From CAWDNM01 sp964521195 (GTDB lineage: Bacteria; Actinomycetota; Coriobacteriia; Anaerosomatales; JAAXUF01): a stretch of DNA of 58,476 nt. The notes beneath the pieces were generated by a model. That model was given only the letters and a program-made list of their open reading frames with translations. It ran no database searches and was not told the DNA's origin. Position 1 is the first letter of the stretch; each line of letters begins with the position of its first letter. A program made the position numbers and the translations under genes. The stretch lies in contig CAZFRE010000010.1 of assembly GCA_964521195.1 (NCBI GenBank), positions 1 through 58,476 of the forward strand, written 5' to 3'. Shown piece by piece: positions 34,552 through 45,635 of the stretch.

Positions 34552-35780
34552 CTACAGCCAGTTGTTCGGGTTCTTCGGGGATCCATTCACCCGCACCTCG
34601 AAATGGAGATGCGGGCCGGTCGCGTTACCGGTGCTACCAACGCCGCCGATCCGTTCACCGCGTTCCACCTGCTGGCCCACGCTTACCTTGATCGCGCCTG
34701 CCGCTTGGTGCGGGTATAGAGTGACAACCCCGTCGCCGTGATCGATCATCACGGTGTTGCCGTATCCACCACGGTACCCGACATAGATGACTTCGCCTGA
34801 CCCTGCGGCGACGATCGCACTGCCCTCAGGTGCGCCGATGTCGAGCGCGGGATGGAGTTCACGTCCGTGAAACGGGCAGGTGCGCCATCCATACGGGGAT
34901 GTGACCTGATGCGATGACGGCACTGGCCACGCCATCTTGCCGTTGTACTGACCCGATCCCCCGTTGTTCGCTGCCAACTCGTCTGCGATGCGCCGGGACT
35001 CCGCCTCTTCTGCGTCGGCTAGAGCTCGTAGTCGCTTCGCGTTCGCCTGGCTTGCAGCCATCATTCCCGCACGGTTGGCCTTGTCGCGCTCGACCTCCAG
35101 CACCCGTGACAGCCGCTCGGACCGCAAGGCCCTCAACTGGGCTTCAACAGCGGCAGCCTCAGTGCGCTTGAGCTGTACAGTCTCGAGTGCTCGCTCCAAG
35201 AGCACCTTGTCACGCGACAGCTCTTGCCCCACCCGCTCCAAGTCAGAGGCAACCCGGGAGTTGGCCTCCATCACTCGGCGCACGAGCTCTGTGCGCAGGA
35301 TCAGATCGGAGAAGTCGTTGGAGCCGATCAGAACCTCGAGGTAGAACCAGTCGCCCTGGCGGTAGGTTGCCTGTGCTCGCTGGGCGAGCAGGCCCTGTTG
35401 GCGGTCGTACTCGGCCGTGTTGGCGTCGACCCGCCCCTGTGCGGATGCGACCTCGGTGGCCATGGCATCCACCTGTGCCTGGAGTCGGGTGCTCCGCTCG
35501 CTCGCTTCCTTGACCAACGGGTCCAGCTTCTTGACCCTGTCTGCGGCGCTCTCGATCCGACGATCGAGGTCCGCGATCTCTGCTGCGAGCCGGCTCGCAT
35601 CTTCATCCGCCTGCCGAGCCTTCTCACGCGCCTGCTCTGCTCGACGCTCGTGCGCCCGGGCGTCGCCGGTACCGGTGGCATAGCAGGGCGTCACGGTAGA
35701 CGTTACGCCCAATAGGAAAGTAAGCGCGATGGCGAAGACGACACGCACTTCCTGAGAGTATGACGGCCGTGGATCTCGGC

Positions 35781-35805
<25 letters not shown>
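34552..35805 (-). CDS. EnvC/PcsB-like coiled-coil M23 murein hydrolase
   Basis: 417 residues from ATG 35805, which overlaps the ccmF stop by 25 bp; the absence of a strong ribosome site fits coupling. Signal peptide within residues 20-47 (VVFAIALTFLLGVTSTVTPCYA), then ~230 residues of coiled coil (RRAEQAREKARQADEDASRL ... ) as in EnvC/PcsB, then a complete lytM/M23 domain with HPALDIG (~317), YPHQ and HLHFEV (~402). A zinc endopeptidase cleaving peptide crosslinks. Shares overall plan with the NlpC/P60 enzyme on the other side of ccmF. Confidence 0.93.
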
Positions 35806-37862
<2,057 letters not shown>

Positions 37863-37915
37863 CTAGTCCTCCTTGAACGCCTGCGACTTTGCGCAGACGA
37901 CTGTGTTCTGTGGTC

Positions 37916-38998
37916 CTACGGTCGACAGGCGCCAACGTAGTCGCTGTGTAGCGGCGAGATCTTCACGACATCACCGGTGCGGGGCGAGTGGATCATCTTG
38001 CCGCCTCCCACGTAGATGCCGACGTGATGGATCGGGCTGCCGAAGAAGACGAGATCGCCAGGCTGAAGGTCGCTCCTGCTCACTCGCTGGCCAGCGTGGA
38101 TCTGGTCTCGGCTGACGCGTGGTAGCCGGACGCCAACCTGCCGGTAGACGAACATGGTGAACCCGCTGCAGTCGAAGGTGTTCGGGCCTTCCGCACCCCA
38201 CACGTACCGTGCACCCAGGTATCGCTTGGCGATCGAAACCACCTCTGAACGTGCAGCCCGCGTAGGCGGCGGAAACCTACGGCCACCCGGCTCGGGCCGA
38301 CGTGACGCTCGGGCCGCTTCGGCGGCACGCCTTCGCTCCTCAGCCCTGTCGAGTGCGGCGACCTCTGCTTCGAGTCCCGACAGGATGCGCTTGCGGTCGG
38401 CGAGCTTGCTCTCGATCGACTTCTTCCGGGCCGCGAGCTTGCGCGAGACAGCAGCAGCCTCATCGGTACGCTGCTCGAGTTGTATTCGCGCCTCTGCCTG
38501 TTCGGCCTTGGCCACCTTCAGGTCCTCGACCGTTCGGGCGTCCTCCTCGTTCAGTTCTCTCAGGAAGTCCCATGTCTGGGCGAACGCCTCGAAGTCGGAT
38601 GCTCCGAGCAGCACATCCACGAAACCCAGGGGTCCGTTGCGATACATGCTTGCCGCACGAGAACCAAGGCGCTCCTGCATCGCCTCAGTGCGCCTGGTTG
38701 TCGCCTTGAGTCTCTTGGCGGCCGTCTTCTCCTGCTTGGCCAACTTCCTGTGGCGCTCCTCGGCAGCGTTGTAGTCCTCCGAGAGGATCTCGGTCTGCTT
38801 GTCGAGTGCGTCGACCTGGGCCTTGACCTTTGCAGCTCGGGCTAACATCTCGTCACGGGGCGCTGCGTCTGCGACAGCTGGCGATGAGAAGGTGACAGGC
38901 AACGACAGCACCAGGACGGCCATGAAGGCCGTGACAAGGGCGCGAAACGTGTCAAGGCGAGCCTCCCGGTTGACGTGCCCGGTCACCCACCGCCGCAC
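37916..38998 (-). CDS. PcsB/RipC-like coiled-coil NlpC/P60 murein hydrolase
   Basis: 360 residues; GTG 38998 shares one base with the TAG of the upstream gene (TAGTG), indicating coupled translation. Signal peptide (TAFMAVLVLSLPVTFSSPAVADA), ~200 residues of coiled coil (DALDKQTEILSEDYNAAEER...), then NlpC/P60 with Cys in FDCSGFTMFVYRQ (~277) and His in HHVGIYVGGGKMIH (~326). A gamma-D-glutamyl-meso-DAP endopeptidase by family. Coiled-coil hydrolases of this design are usually gated by FtsEX; no ftsEX is seen nearby. Confidence 0.92.
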   Translation of the reverse strand: MRRWVTGHVNREARLDTFRALVTAFMAVLVLSLPVTFSSPAVADAAPRDEMLARAAKVKAQVDALDKQTEILSEDYNAAEERHRKLAKQEKTAAKRLKATTRRTEAMQERLGSRAASMYRNGPLGFVDVLLGASDFEAFAQTWDFLRELNEEDARTVEDLKVAKAEQAEARIQLEQRTDEAAAVSRKLAARKKSIESKLADRKRILSGLEAEVAALDRAEERRRAAEAARASRRPEPGGRRFPPPTRAARSEVVSIAKRYLGARYVWGAEGPNTFDCSGFTMFVYRQVGVRLPRVSRDQIHAGQRVSRSDLQPGDLVFFGSPIHHVGIYVGGGKMIHSPRTGDVVKISPLHSDYVGACRP

Positions 38999-40551
38999 TA
39001 TTGGACCACCAACGTACCGTGCTGCATGTCCATGCCGCATGCGAAGGCATATGTTCCAGGTTCAAGTGCCGGCAACTTCACAGTGACGGGACCGCCCTCA
39101 AGACTTTGCCGCACGTTGAGCTTGGGGAACACGACTTCGCCGAGGCAGCCCGTGCCCTGGCCGAACGTGATCTCAACCGGCTTGCCTGCCTTGGCGGAGA
39201 GCTGTGACGGCGCGAACGACCCCGAAGACGTGTCCACAGTCAGCACCTGCCCATCGCCCGACGGAGTCGCCGCTGCGCTTTCGGCGGGGGCAGGAGCAGC
39301 TGACTGAGCTGGGGCGGACGCATCTACCAACCCGGTCGGAGCGAGCGCCTGGCGGACGCTCTCCTCGGTTGCCTTGGACTCGCAGAAGCCGGCCTCAAGC
39401 GTCGATGTCTTGAAGTTGTAGGTGGCAGTGTTCATGCCGTCAGCGTTCCTGAGTGCGGTGAATAGGGTCTCGGCTGTCTTGGCCGGATCTTCACCTGCCG
39501 GCACGGCTAGCGCGATGGTTGCTGTCGAGCACGGTTGCCCTTGCGAGAACGTTTGGCTGATCGTGTCGCCCTCGATCTGAGGCTTGGTGGTCTGGTTCCC
39601 GACCACGAGCGCAACCACGATGATCGAGCCGACTATTGTTGCGGTCACGATGTTGCGCTTCGCCGCACCCGTTAGACCCGTCGACGGGCCACTCGCGGCT
39701 TCACCCTCGACAGGAGCGCCGGTCGCTGTGTTCTTCGAGTGAGCGGTCCTGCCGCTGGTCTTCGCGCTTGCGGCCGTCTTCGACTTGACGCCGGATGCTG
39801 ACGCTTCCGCGGGTGCGACCGCATTACCCGAAGACGGCGCCATCTTGCGCCGAACTGCCATGACGAAGAACGCAGCGGCCGCCACGGCGATCAAGATGAT
39901 GACGATCTGGGCGGTCGAGCCCGATGATGTCGCGGCCCCGTTGGAGGCAGGGGTCGCCGCCACCTGGTAAGAGAACGCCATGTCGAGCTGGTCGCCCGGC
40001 TTCACGTCCTTGACCGACTTCGTATAGAAGCTGTAGCCGGAGGCTCCGGGCTGGAGTGCGGCCTCGGGCGAGGGCTGAACGATCTGTGCACCTTGTGGGA
40101 TGCGTACGCTCAACCGGACTTCCGGGACCGCCTGAGTCGCCGACCACTTCAGGCTGGATGTGTAGTTCGTGCCGTCAAAGCCTGCAGACTCGCTGGTCAC
40201 GATCTCGAGTTGGGCGGTGCGTGACTTCGTCAGCGTGAACCGATACACGTCCGAACCGTCTTGCGTCGACTTTGTGTACTTCAGCTCAGGATCGGCGGAC
40301 GGATCGCCACCCAGTATCTCGCCCACCCACTGCAGGGATGAGCCTGCGGGGACCGAGAGTTCCGCCTCAGCTGGCAGGGTCGCCGACTCGGGCAACTCAC
40401 CCGAGACAAGCATCACGCCACCCGACTGCTCGGAGTGCAAAGTGACATCGACCCGCTGCCATTCTGCGGGCTTGGCCATGGCTGCGCCCGCCCACAGCAG
40501 GACGGACAGAAGCATGGCGAAAGGAAGAACAAGGCGTAGCGTGCGGACCAT
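38998..40551 (-). CDS. Exported membrane protein: beta domain, TM, HMA-like and cupredoxin-like domains
   Basis: 517 residues from ATG 40551 (AGGAGAGTCCC upstream). Signal peptide (residues 1-26), a ~190-residue beta-rich domain (DVTLHSEQSGGVMLVSGELP), TM1 (~213-233), a Lys/Ser/Ala linker, TM2 (~300-320), an HMA-like ferredoxin fold (CSTATIALAVPAGEDPAKTAE .. GFCESKATEESVRQAL), and a C-terminal cupredoxin-like domain (SGSFAPSQLSAKAGKPVEI .. GTGCLGEVVFP .. YAFACGMDMQHG). The Cys/Met/His set at the end is a copper site. The fusion of these parts in one chain is unusual. Probably takes part in copper transfer on the outer face of the membrane. Confidence 0.85.
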   Translation of the reverse strand: MVRTLRLVLPFAMLLSVLLWAGAAMAKPAEWQRVDVTLHSEQSGGVMLVSGELPESATLPAEAELSVPAGSSLQWVGEILGGDPSADPELKYTKSTQDGSDVYRFTLTKSRTAQLEIVTSESAGFDGTNYTSSLKWSATQAVPEVRLSVRIPQGAQIVQPSPEAALQPGASGYSFYTKSVKDVKPGDQLDMAFSYQVAATPASNGAATSSGSTAQIVIILIAVAAAAFFVMAVRRKMAPSSGNAVAPAEASASGVKSKTAASAKTSGRTAHSKNTATGAPVEGEAASGPSTGLTGAAKRNIVTATIVGSIIVVALVVGNQTTKPQIEGDTISQTFSQGQPCSTATIALAVPAGEDPAKTAETLFTALRNADGMNTATYNFKTSTLEAGFCESKATEESVRQALAPTGLVDASAPAQSAAPAPAESAAATPSGDGQVLTVDTSSGSFAPSQLSAKAGKPVEITFGQGTGCLGEVVFPKLNVRQSLEGGPVTVKLPALEPGTYAFACGMDMQHGTLVVQ

Positions 40552-40599
40552 GGGACTCTCCTGACCTGGAACTAACCGACGACGAAGTGATCGGAGAGA

Positions 40600-40884
40600 T
40601 CAGATCCTGAGAGCGGAGACTTTGAGAAGCGCTGGTGTGGAAGCGAGCGATGTGCACGACACGAATGCCCCACGCGTGAAGCCCCCCATAAGGAGCCACA
40701 GATCCACGAACGATCTGCACACGCACTTGAGTCTGCGTGCGAGTCTCTGGAGAGTGCGTGGACGCTCAGAACCAGTACAGCACGCATGGCTGCACCCGAC
40801 GCCGATACCGTCGCCACAGAGGGACAGGATCGCTACGCCGACTATCAGCACCAATACGATGAGTAGGATCTTGAGAGCGTTCAT
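40600..40884 (-). CDS. Small Cys-rich membrane-anchored protein
   Basis: 94 residues from ATG 40884; the ribosome site is weak (GGTTGGT). N-terminal TM helix (NALKILLIVLVLIVGVAILSL) followed by a Cys-rich stretch (LCGDGIGVGCSHACC .. LKCVCRSF). First gene of the cupredoxin/NlpC/CcmF/M23 run, 48 bp before the next start. Cys clustering fits metal binding; the C-terminal third has low-quality composition, so the true end of function is uncertain. Confidence 0.55.
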   Translation of the reverse strand: MNALKILLIVLVLIVGVAILSLCGDGIGVGCSHACCTGSERPRTLQRLARRLKCVCRSFVDLWLLMGGFTRGAFVSCTSLASTPALLKVSALRI

Positions 40885-41275
40885 ACCAACCGATCCAGAG
40901 CAAGCCTTGTGCCTCGTTGGGTTTGCTCATCATTCTTGCTGATGGTTCGCGCGTGAAACGCGTTGTACCCCAGCATCAACGCCGCTTCCGAAGTCCGTCC
41001 TTGATGGGACGATCGCCGGGCCTGTGCGCCTACCTGAACCCAGAGAGCGTACGCGCATGTGGTAACGCCAGCAAACGGAGATACTGTGAAGATGCTCGCC
41101 GGCAGTCGGACCACGAGACTCGCAATGGCGTACCATCGCACTCTGTCACTGCGAAGCTGGCACCTGTATGGCACCTGCCTCCGGGATGACAGCGGATGAC
41201 CTGAGCACAACTGAGAACACAGCCATTTTGACTGAGAGCACCCAGAATGACCTGCGAAGACGTCGTTCTGGCTGG
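40885..41275. other. Gene-free right end of the island
   Basis: About 390 bp between the last island gene and the right core att. It contains the arm-type repeat at 41158-41177 and a short dyad CGCGT-gaa-ACGCG near 40951; probably also the promoter of the 40884 operon. No gene supported. Confidence 0.55.
41158..41177 (+). other. Arm-type integrase binding repeat, right end (putative)
   Basis: TGGCACCTGTATGGCACCTG; partner of 17791-17810, same strand, 18 of 20 bases identical, about 98 bp inside the right core. Confidence 0.6.
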
Positions 41276-41313
41276 TTAGGAAACCTGTGCTCTATCCCCT
41301 GAGCTACGAGGGC
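41276..41313 (-). other. Right attachment site: displaced 5' half of host tRNA-Arg
   Basis: Minus-strand reading GCCCTCG-TA-GCTC-AGGGGATA-GAGC-A-CAGGTTTCCTAA stops being tRNA after the anticodon loop. It pairs with the 3' half still at 17638-17675 (U5-G68 wobble in the acceptor), so this is the original 5' half separated from its 3' half by the insertion. Confidence 0.85.
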
Positions 41314-41322
41314 GCGGACGGA

Positions 41323-41328
41323 ATAGTA
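41323..41328 (-). promoter_or_regulatory. Probable original tRNA-Arg promoter (-10 TACTAT)
   Basis: TACTAT on the minus strand ends 9 bp before the displaced tRNA 5' end, the expected place for a -10 box. No good -35 is visible. It would now transcribe only a tRNA fragment reading into the island end. Confidence 0.4.
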
Positions 41329-41533
41329 CCACTGCGGGCACGGCGTGTGCGTCCGCGCCCCACGCGTCCGGGAACCGGAATCCGCGCTCGTCGAGGACGC
41401 GCAGACACGCTCGCGCTGCGAGCTGGGTGCCCGTTGTACGGCAGGCCCGGTGATCACGAGGACGCACGACACGACGAGCGGTACCCAGCGCGGTCGTCAT
41501 CGGGACTCGCCTCAAAGCCCCGGACCTCCCCGC

Positions 41534-42826
41534 TCAGTAGCTCCCGCTGCCGTTGCCGGGCACGCTCGGCAGCTGGTCGAGCGTCACGAACCGGTAGCCG
41601 CGGTCGCGCAGCTTCTCGATCACCTGAGGCAACGCTTCGATCGTCTGATCCCGGTCGCCACCGCCGTCGTGCATGAGGATCACGCCGCCCGGCTTCACCG
41701 TCAGCGCGTACTTCACGACCCGCGCCGACCCGAGGTTCTTCCAGTCACCGGTCCCGACCGTCCAGTGCGCGACCTGCATGCCGTTGGCCTCGACGATCCC
41801 GCGAGCGGTGGAGTCCATCGCCCCGCCCGGCGCGCGGAACCACTTGGGCGACTGCCCCGTCGCCTTCTTGATGGCGGCGCTGGTCTTCTGCACCTGCGAT
41901 CGCACCGCCGAGGCGGACTGCTTCGTGAGGTCGGGGTGCGAGAACGAGTGGTTCCCCAGCACATGCCCCCGCTTCGCGACCTTCGCTGCGGTCTTGGGGT
42001 CCGCCGTCACGCGCGTGCCGAGCATGAAGAACGTCGCTTTGATGCCGTAGCGGTCGAGGATATCGAGCACACACGTCGTCTGGCTGTTCCACGGGCCGTC
42101 GTCGAAGGTGAGCGCGACGACCTTCTCGCCCGACTTCGCCGAGCCGCCCGTGAGCTCCACGAGCTTGTTGACGGGCTTGCGCACCGTCTTCGCCGAGACG
42201 ACCATGCCCGAAAGTGCGCCGTACTGCTCGACCTTGAGCCCGTTCTTGCCCTTGCGAACGACGCGCTTCTTCTCGCCGAAGCCCTGCTTCACCGTCTTGT
42301 ACGGCACCTCGACGTTGCGCTCGAGGACCGTCTCGGTCGTGGGCGCGCCGGCAACCGTCGCCAGTTTGTCGCGCCAGTGGAGTCGAGTGGTGAGCGCCGC
42401 TGCGCTGCCGTTCACGAGCACCGCGCCTGGCGCGCCGGTAGCCGTCGCGATCACCGAGCCGTCGACGGCGTGAACCACGCCGGGCTGCGGGCGCGCGACG
42501 CCGAGTTCGACGGCGCGTGCGACGGTCGAGCCTGCGGGCAGCCGCACGGCGTTCCCCTCGACGGTGACCGGCACCGGGGCGAACGCCGCGACCGCGATCA
42601 CCGCACCCGCGCCGAGCAGCAGCAGCGTGACGACGGCGACGAGTGCCGTCGCGGCACCGCGGTGCGTCGTGCGGCCACGACCGTGACTCTGCCTGTGGGC
42701 GTGGCCGCGGCTCTGGCCGCGAGCATGCCGCTCGGAGCGCCTGCGCGGCCGGTACTGCGGCGGCCGACTGCGGTCCCAGTGCGGCGAGTACTCGCTACCC
42801 GCGGCTATGTCGCGTTCGTTGTGCAT
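41534..42826 (-). CDS. Membrane-anchored polysaccharide deacetylase with N-terminal G5/YabE-like region
   Basis: 430 residues from ATG 42826 (CCAGGACAG upstream). A His/Arg-rich cytosolic tail (residues 1-58), one TM (AATALVAVVTLLLLGAGAVI), a ~130-residue extracytoplasmic region with NVEVPYKTVKQGFGEKKRVVRKGKNG that resembles G5/YabE-type beta modules, and a NodB deacetylase domain with TFDDGP (~239), HSFSH (~293), RAPGG and LMHDGGG. Deacetylates an envelope glycan such as peptidoglycan or a secreted polymer. Confidence 0.92.
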   Translation of the reverse strand: MHNERDIAAGSEYSPHWDRSRPPQYRPRRRSERHARGQSRGHAHRQSHGRGRTTHRGAATALVAVVTLLLLGAGAVIAVAAFAPVPVTVEGNAVRLPAGSTVARAVELGVARPQPGVVHAVDGSVIATATGAPGAVLVNGSAAALTTRLHWRDKLATVAGAPTTETVLERNVEVPYKTVKQGFGEKKRVVRKGKNGLKVEQYGALSGMVVSAKTVRKPVNKLVELTGGSAKSGEKVVALTFDDGPWNSQTTCVLDILDRYGIKATFFMLGTRVTADPKTAAKVAKRGHVLGNHSFSHPDLTKQSASAVRSQVQKTSAAIKKATGQSPKWFRAPGGAMDSTARGIVEANGMQVAHWTVGTGDWKNLGSARVVKYALTVKPGGVILMHDGGGDRDQTIEALPQVIEKLRDRGYRFVTLDQLPSVPGNGSGSY

Positions 42827-42882
42827 TCACTGTCCTGGGATGCGACCGTGTCCCTCGGCTCTTGCCGGTCGCCATCCGAACG

Positions 42883-42900
42883 GGCCCGTGGAAACGGGCC
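42883..42900. terminator. Hairpin after secreted FnIII-like gene
   Basis: GGCCCGT-GGAA-ACGGGCC, perfect 7-bp stem with a GGAA loop abutting the stop codon of the gene at 42900. Confidence 0.6.
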
Positions 42901-43625
42901 TACTTCACCTTGAAGGAACTGCTCCGAGACGACCTGTCCCCAAGATGCGATGTGGCCGAGTACGTCTCGGCGACGACACTCCACGTGTCGGCGGTCTTGA
43001 GGCGGGTCGAGAGCGAGTAGGTTCTGCTTGTGGGCCGCTTCGCCGTCACCGTCTTGCGCAGGTCCCAGTACCACTTGCCGGACTTGGTCTTCTGGTGGCG
43101 GTAGAACTTGAGTCTGACGGTGGAGGCCCTGCCGGCCGCGTACGCTGAGACGACCTTGCCCGAGACGGTGAACTTCTTGCCCGACCTCGCCGACGACGGC
43201 ACGGAGGGCCTGCCCAGGGCGACGGGTGCCCTAGGCAGCTTGACCGTGATCGTGGCGGGAATCGAGGGGTTGCCCAACGCGAACGCCGTGACCGTCGCCG
43301 CATGCGACGAGCCCGGGTTGAGCGGTCCGAACTCCCACGATGTCGTGACGAGCGACGGCTGCGTGGTGTTGTCGACGGTCACGGAGTACCACTGGGGCGC
43401 CGGCTCGGGGCTGAGCGGGTTGGGCCCCCAGGTCAGGTGCAGGGTGTCGGGGTCGGTGTTGGGACCCTTGGCGACCTCGGGCTGGGCCGGCGTGCTCGGC
43501 CCCTCCGCCGTCGCGACATCGGCGTTCGCCCACGGCGCGGTGTTGCCGGCGTAGCCGACCGCGCACATCGCCACGGTGGCGATCATCAGTCCGAATACGA
43601 GCTCGCGCGTGCCGACGGTCCTCAT
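42900..43625 (-). CDS. Secreted protein with FnIII-like and Ig-like domains
   Basis: 241 residues from ATG 43625 (GAGGGGAATCC upstream). Signal peptide (LVFGLMIATVAMCAVGYAGNTA). Residues 55-130 look like an FnIII module (LHLTWGPNPLSPEPAPQWYSV), residues 135-241 an Ig-like stalk domain (PSSARSGKKFTVSGKV .. VRLKFYRHQ .. SFKVK), of the same type as the protein at 6461. Envelope or extracellular; function unknown. The 255-bp gap to the amidase gene shows no clear feature. Confidence 0.8.
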   Translation of the reverse strand: MRTVGTRELVFGLMIATVAMCAVGYAGNTAPWANADVATAEGPSTPAQPEVAKGPNTDPDTLHLTWGPNPLSPEPAPQWYSVTVDNTTQPSLVTTSWEFGPLNPGSSHAATVTAFALGNPSIPATITVKLPRAPVALGRPSVPSSARSGKKFTVSGKVVSAYAAGRASTVRLKFYRHQKTKSGKWYWDLRKTVTAKRPTSRTYSLSTRLKTADTWSVVAETYSATSHLGDRSSRSSSFKVK

Positions 43626-43880
43626 GGATTCCCCTCATTCGCCTTGCGCGGATTGTCGCACAGGTGAGTTGGTGGCACACGCGCCTGCAAACACCGTGCC
43701 CCGACCACCCCGCTACCGAGACCGAACCGCGCAGTCTCGCGCGCTCTGCGGGTCATCACAGCACTTCGGGGGGAGTCTCCGGTCGACCGACTTCGCCACC
43801 GCCGAGACGACCCAGGGCCCACCGACAGCGGCGGCCTACAGGCCGTTCCTGCGCCACCAGCCCGCCATCGCGAAGGTCCG

Positions 43881-45599
43881 CTACCGGGCGACGGACTTGA
43901 GCAGCGCAGTCTCGGACAGCGCGGGCATCGACTCGGCATCACGGGCGATGAAGAAGCCGCGGACCTTGGCCGTCCGGTTCACGAGGAACTCGCGCGTGTA
44001 CGGCCCGAGGATCCCACCCGCAAGCTGCACGACCGGCTGCTTGCGACGCGCCGCCTCGGCGGACGCGGTGTAGACGTCCAGCGTCGTGGTGGGATCGAGC
44101 GCGACGGGCCTGAGCTTGCGCTTGGCCTTCGCGGGGTCCGTGGAAGCGAGCAGCCGGGCCGCGAGCTTGTCGGGGTCGGCTTCCCTGACCTCGGTGACGG
44201 TCCAGCCTTCCGGTGTCTCGGGCGCCTGCTCCGAGCCGACCGTGATGACGCGGCTGATGCGGCCGCGGTTCGACGTGAGGAACACGGTACCGTCGTCGGA
44301 GAGCTTGCCTTTGGAGGCGAGCAGGACCGGCACGAGCTTACGGGCCGCGTAGGGTGCGAGCGCCGTGAGCGCGACGGTGTCCTCGGCGTCGACGATGGCG
44401 ACCTCGCCGCTCGCCGGGACGGTGATCCAGCCGGCTACCGACGCCGCAGCGGCCTGCGGGTTGGCCTCGGCGATCGTCTCGACGCTCGCGCGCGAGCCAG
44501 TGGCCTCGGTGATGGCGGCCGACAGCGCCTCGAGGTCGATGCCCTTCGACACGCCCACCAGGATGACGCGATTGGGTGCGAGTCGTCGCAGTTCGCTCGC
44601 GGTCACCGGTGGCAGCGCCTTGTCGTCCGCGAGCAGGAGCGGCGCGCCATTCTTGGCTGCGAGTGTGGCTGCCGAGGCTCCAAGGACAGAGGACTTGCTC
44701 GGCATGACGACTGCGACGGGCGCGCCCTTGGGGTAGGCTGCGACCGAAAGCGCCGCGGCGAGTGCGGGAGCGTCGACCCCGGTCACCTGGGGTTCGACCG
44801 GCTTGAGCGGGTAGGACACGAACCAGCGGTCGATGCCGTCGGCGATCCCCTCGGCCAGTGACTGCTGGAAGCGGCCCGACTTGAGCTGCTTGGCGTCCTC
44901 GGCGTTCGTGAAGTACGCGCCTTCGACGAGCACCGCCGGCATGTTCGTCCAGCGGCACACGTACAGCCCGGAGCCTGCCGAGCCACGCGCCGGAATCCCC
45001 GAGCGCGCGCCGATCGCTTCGACCACCGAGGTCGCGAGCGCCTTGCCGGGCTCGTCGCCGCGGTACGCGAACGTCTCTGTGCCTCGCATCGCGGGATCCT
45101 TCGACGCGTTGTTGTGGATGCTGACGAAGACATCCGCGTTCGCTTCGTTGGCGATGTCGACGCGCGCCTGCAGGTCGCTTCGGTTGAGCGCCGCGGACTC
45201 GTCAGGCGTCTTCTCGTCGCCGAACCACCAGAGCCGTCCGGCCTCGCCGTTCCACCGCCAGTTGGGGATGAGCCCCTCGGCGACCTTCTTCTTGGACGTG
45301 CGGGTCATGATCACGCGGTAGCCCCGCGACGTGAGTTCCTTGCGCAGCTTCTTCGCTATGGCGAGGTTGATGTCGTTCTCGCGGATGCCGTCGACGCCGG
45401 TGTTCGAGTACTCGCCGCCGTGCCCGGCATCGACAACGATGAGCGGCCCGCTCGGCGCGGTCGCGCGCATCACGAAGAAGATCGCGAGCGCGGTGACCGC
45501 GACGCCTACGATCGCCGCGATGACGACCGTGCGGTTCACCGGAACAGCTTCACGCGTCTTCTTCTCGCGCTGCCGCGGACGCGGCCTGTTCTCGGGCAC
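43881..45599 (-). CDS. N-acetylmuramoyl-L-alanine amidase with CWB2-like cell-wall repeats
   Basis: 572 residues. TM anchor at ~22-45 (VVIAAIVGVAVTALAIFFVM), then an Amidase_3 domain with DAGHGG (~57), RENDINL, VSIHNN (~161) and LVEGAYFTN (~225), giving the zinc and catalytic residues. The C-terminal ~290 residues have the features of cell-wall-binding repeat 2 (NRVILVGVSKGID .. PVLLASKGKLSDDGTVFLTS .. SRVITVGSEQ). Cleaves stem peptides from glycan strands during division or growth. Same strand as the PASTA lipoprotein just upstream. Confidence 0.93.
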   Translation of the reverse strand: MPENRPRPRQREKKTREAVPVNRTVVIAAIVGVAVTALAIFFVMRATAPSGPLIVVDAGHGGEYSNTGVDGIRENDINLAIAKKLRKELTSRGYRVIMTRTSKKKVAEGLIPNWRWNGEAGRLWWFGDEKTPDESAALNRSDLQARVDIANEANADVFVSIHNNASKDPAMRGTETFAYRGDEPGKALATSVVEAIGARSGIPARGSAGSGLYVCRWTNMPAVLVEGAYFTNAEDAKQLKSGRFQQSLAEGIADGIDRWFVSYPLKPVEPQVTGVDAPALAAALSVAAYPKGAPVAVVMPSKSSVLGASAATLAAKNGAPLLLADDKALPPVTASELRRLAPNRVILVGVSKGIDLEALSAAITEATGSRASVETIAEANPQAAAASVAGWITVPASGEVAIVDAEDTVALTALAPYAARKLVPVLLASKGKLSDDGTVFLTSNRGRISRVITVGSEQAPETPEGWTVTEVREADPDKLAARLLASTDPAKAKRKLRPVALDPTTTLDVYTASAEAARRKQPVVQLAGGILGPYTREFLVNRTAKVRGFFIARDAESMPALSETALLKSVAR

Positions 45600-45635
45600 G
45601 GGTACTCCTCACCAGGTGGATGTCGTGTGTCGCCG

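Noticed and set aside
41276..41313. A second functional tRNA gene at the right end
   Set aside because: Only the 5' half through the anticodon loop is present; the anticodon stem partner, T-arm and acceptor 3' strand are missing.
41276..41515. 79-codon minus-strand frame before the right att site
   Set aside because: It runs into the displaced tRNA half and its promoter, so it is chance coding potential.
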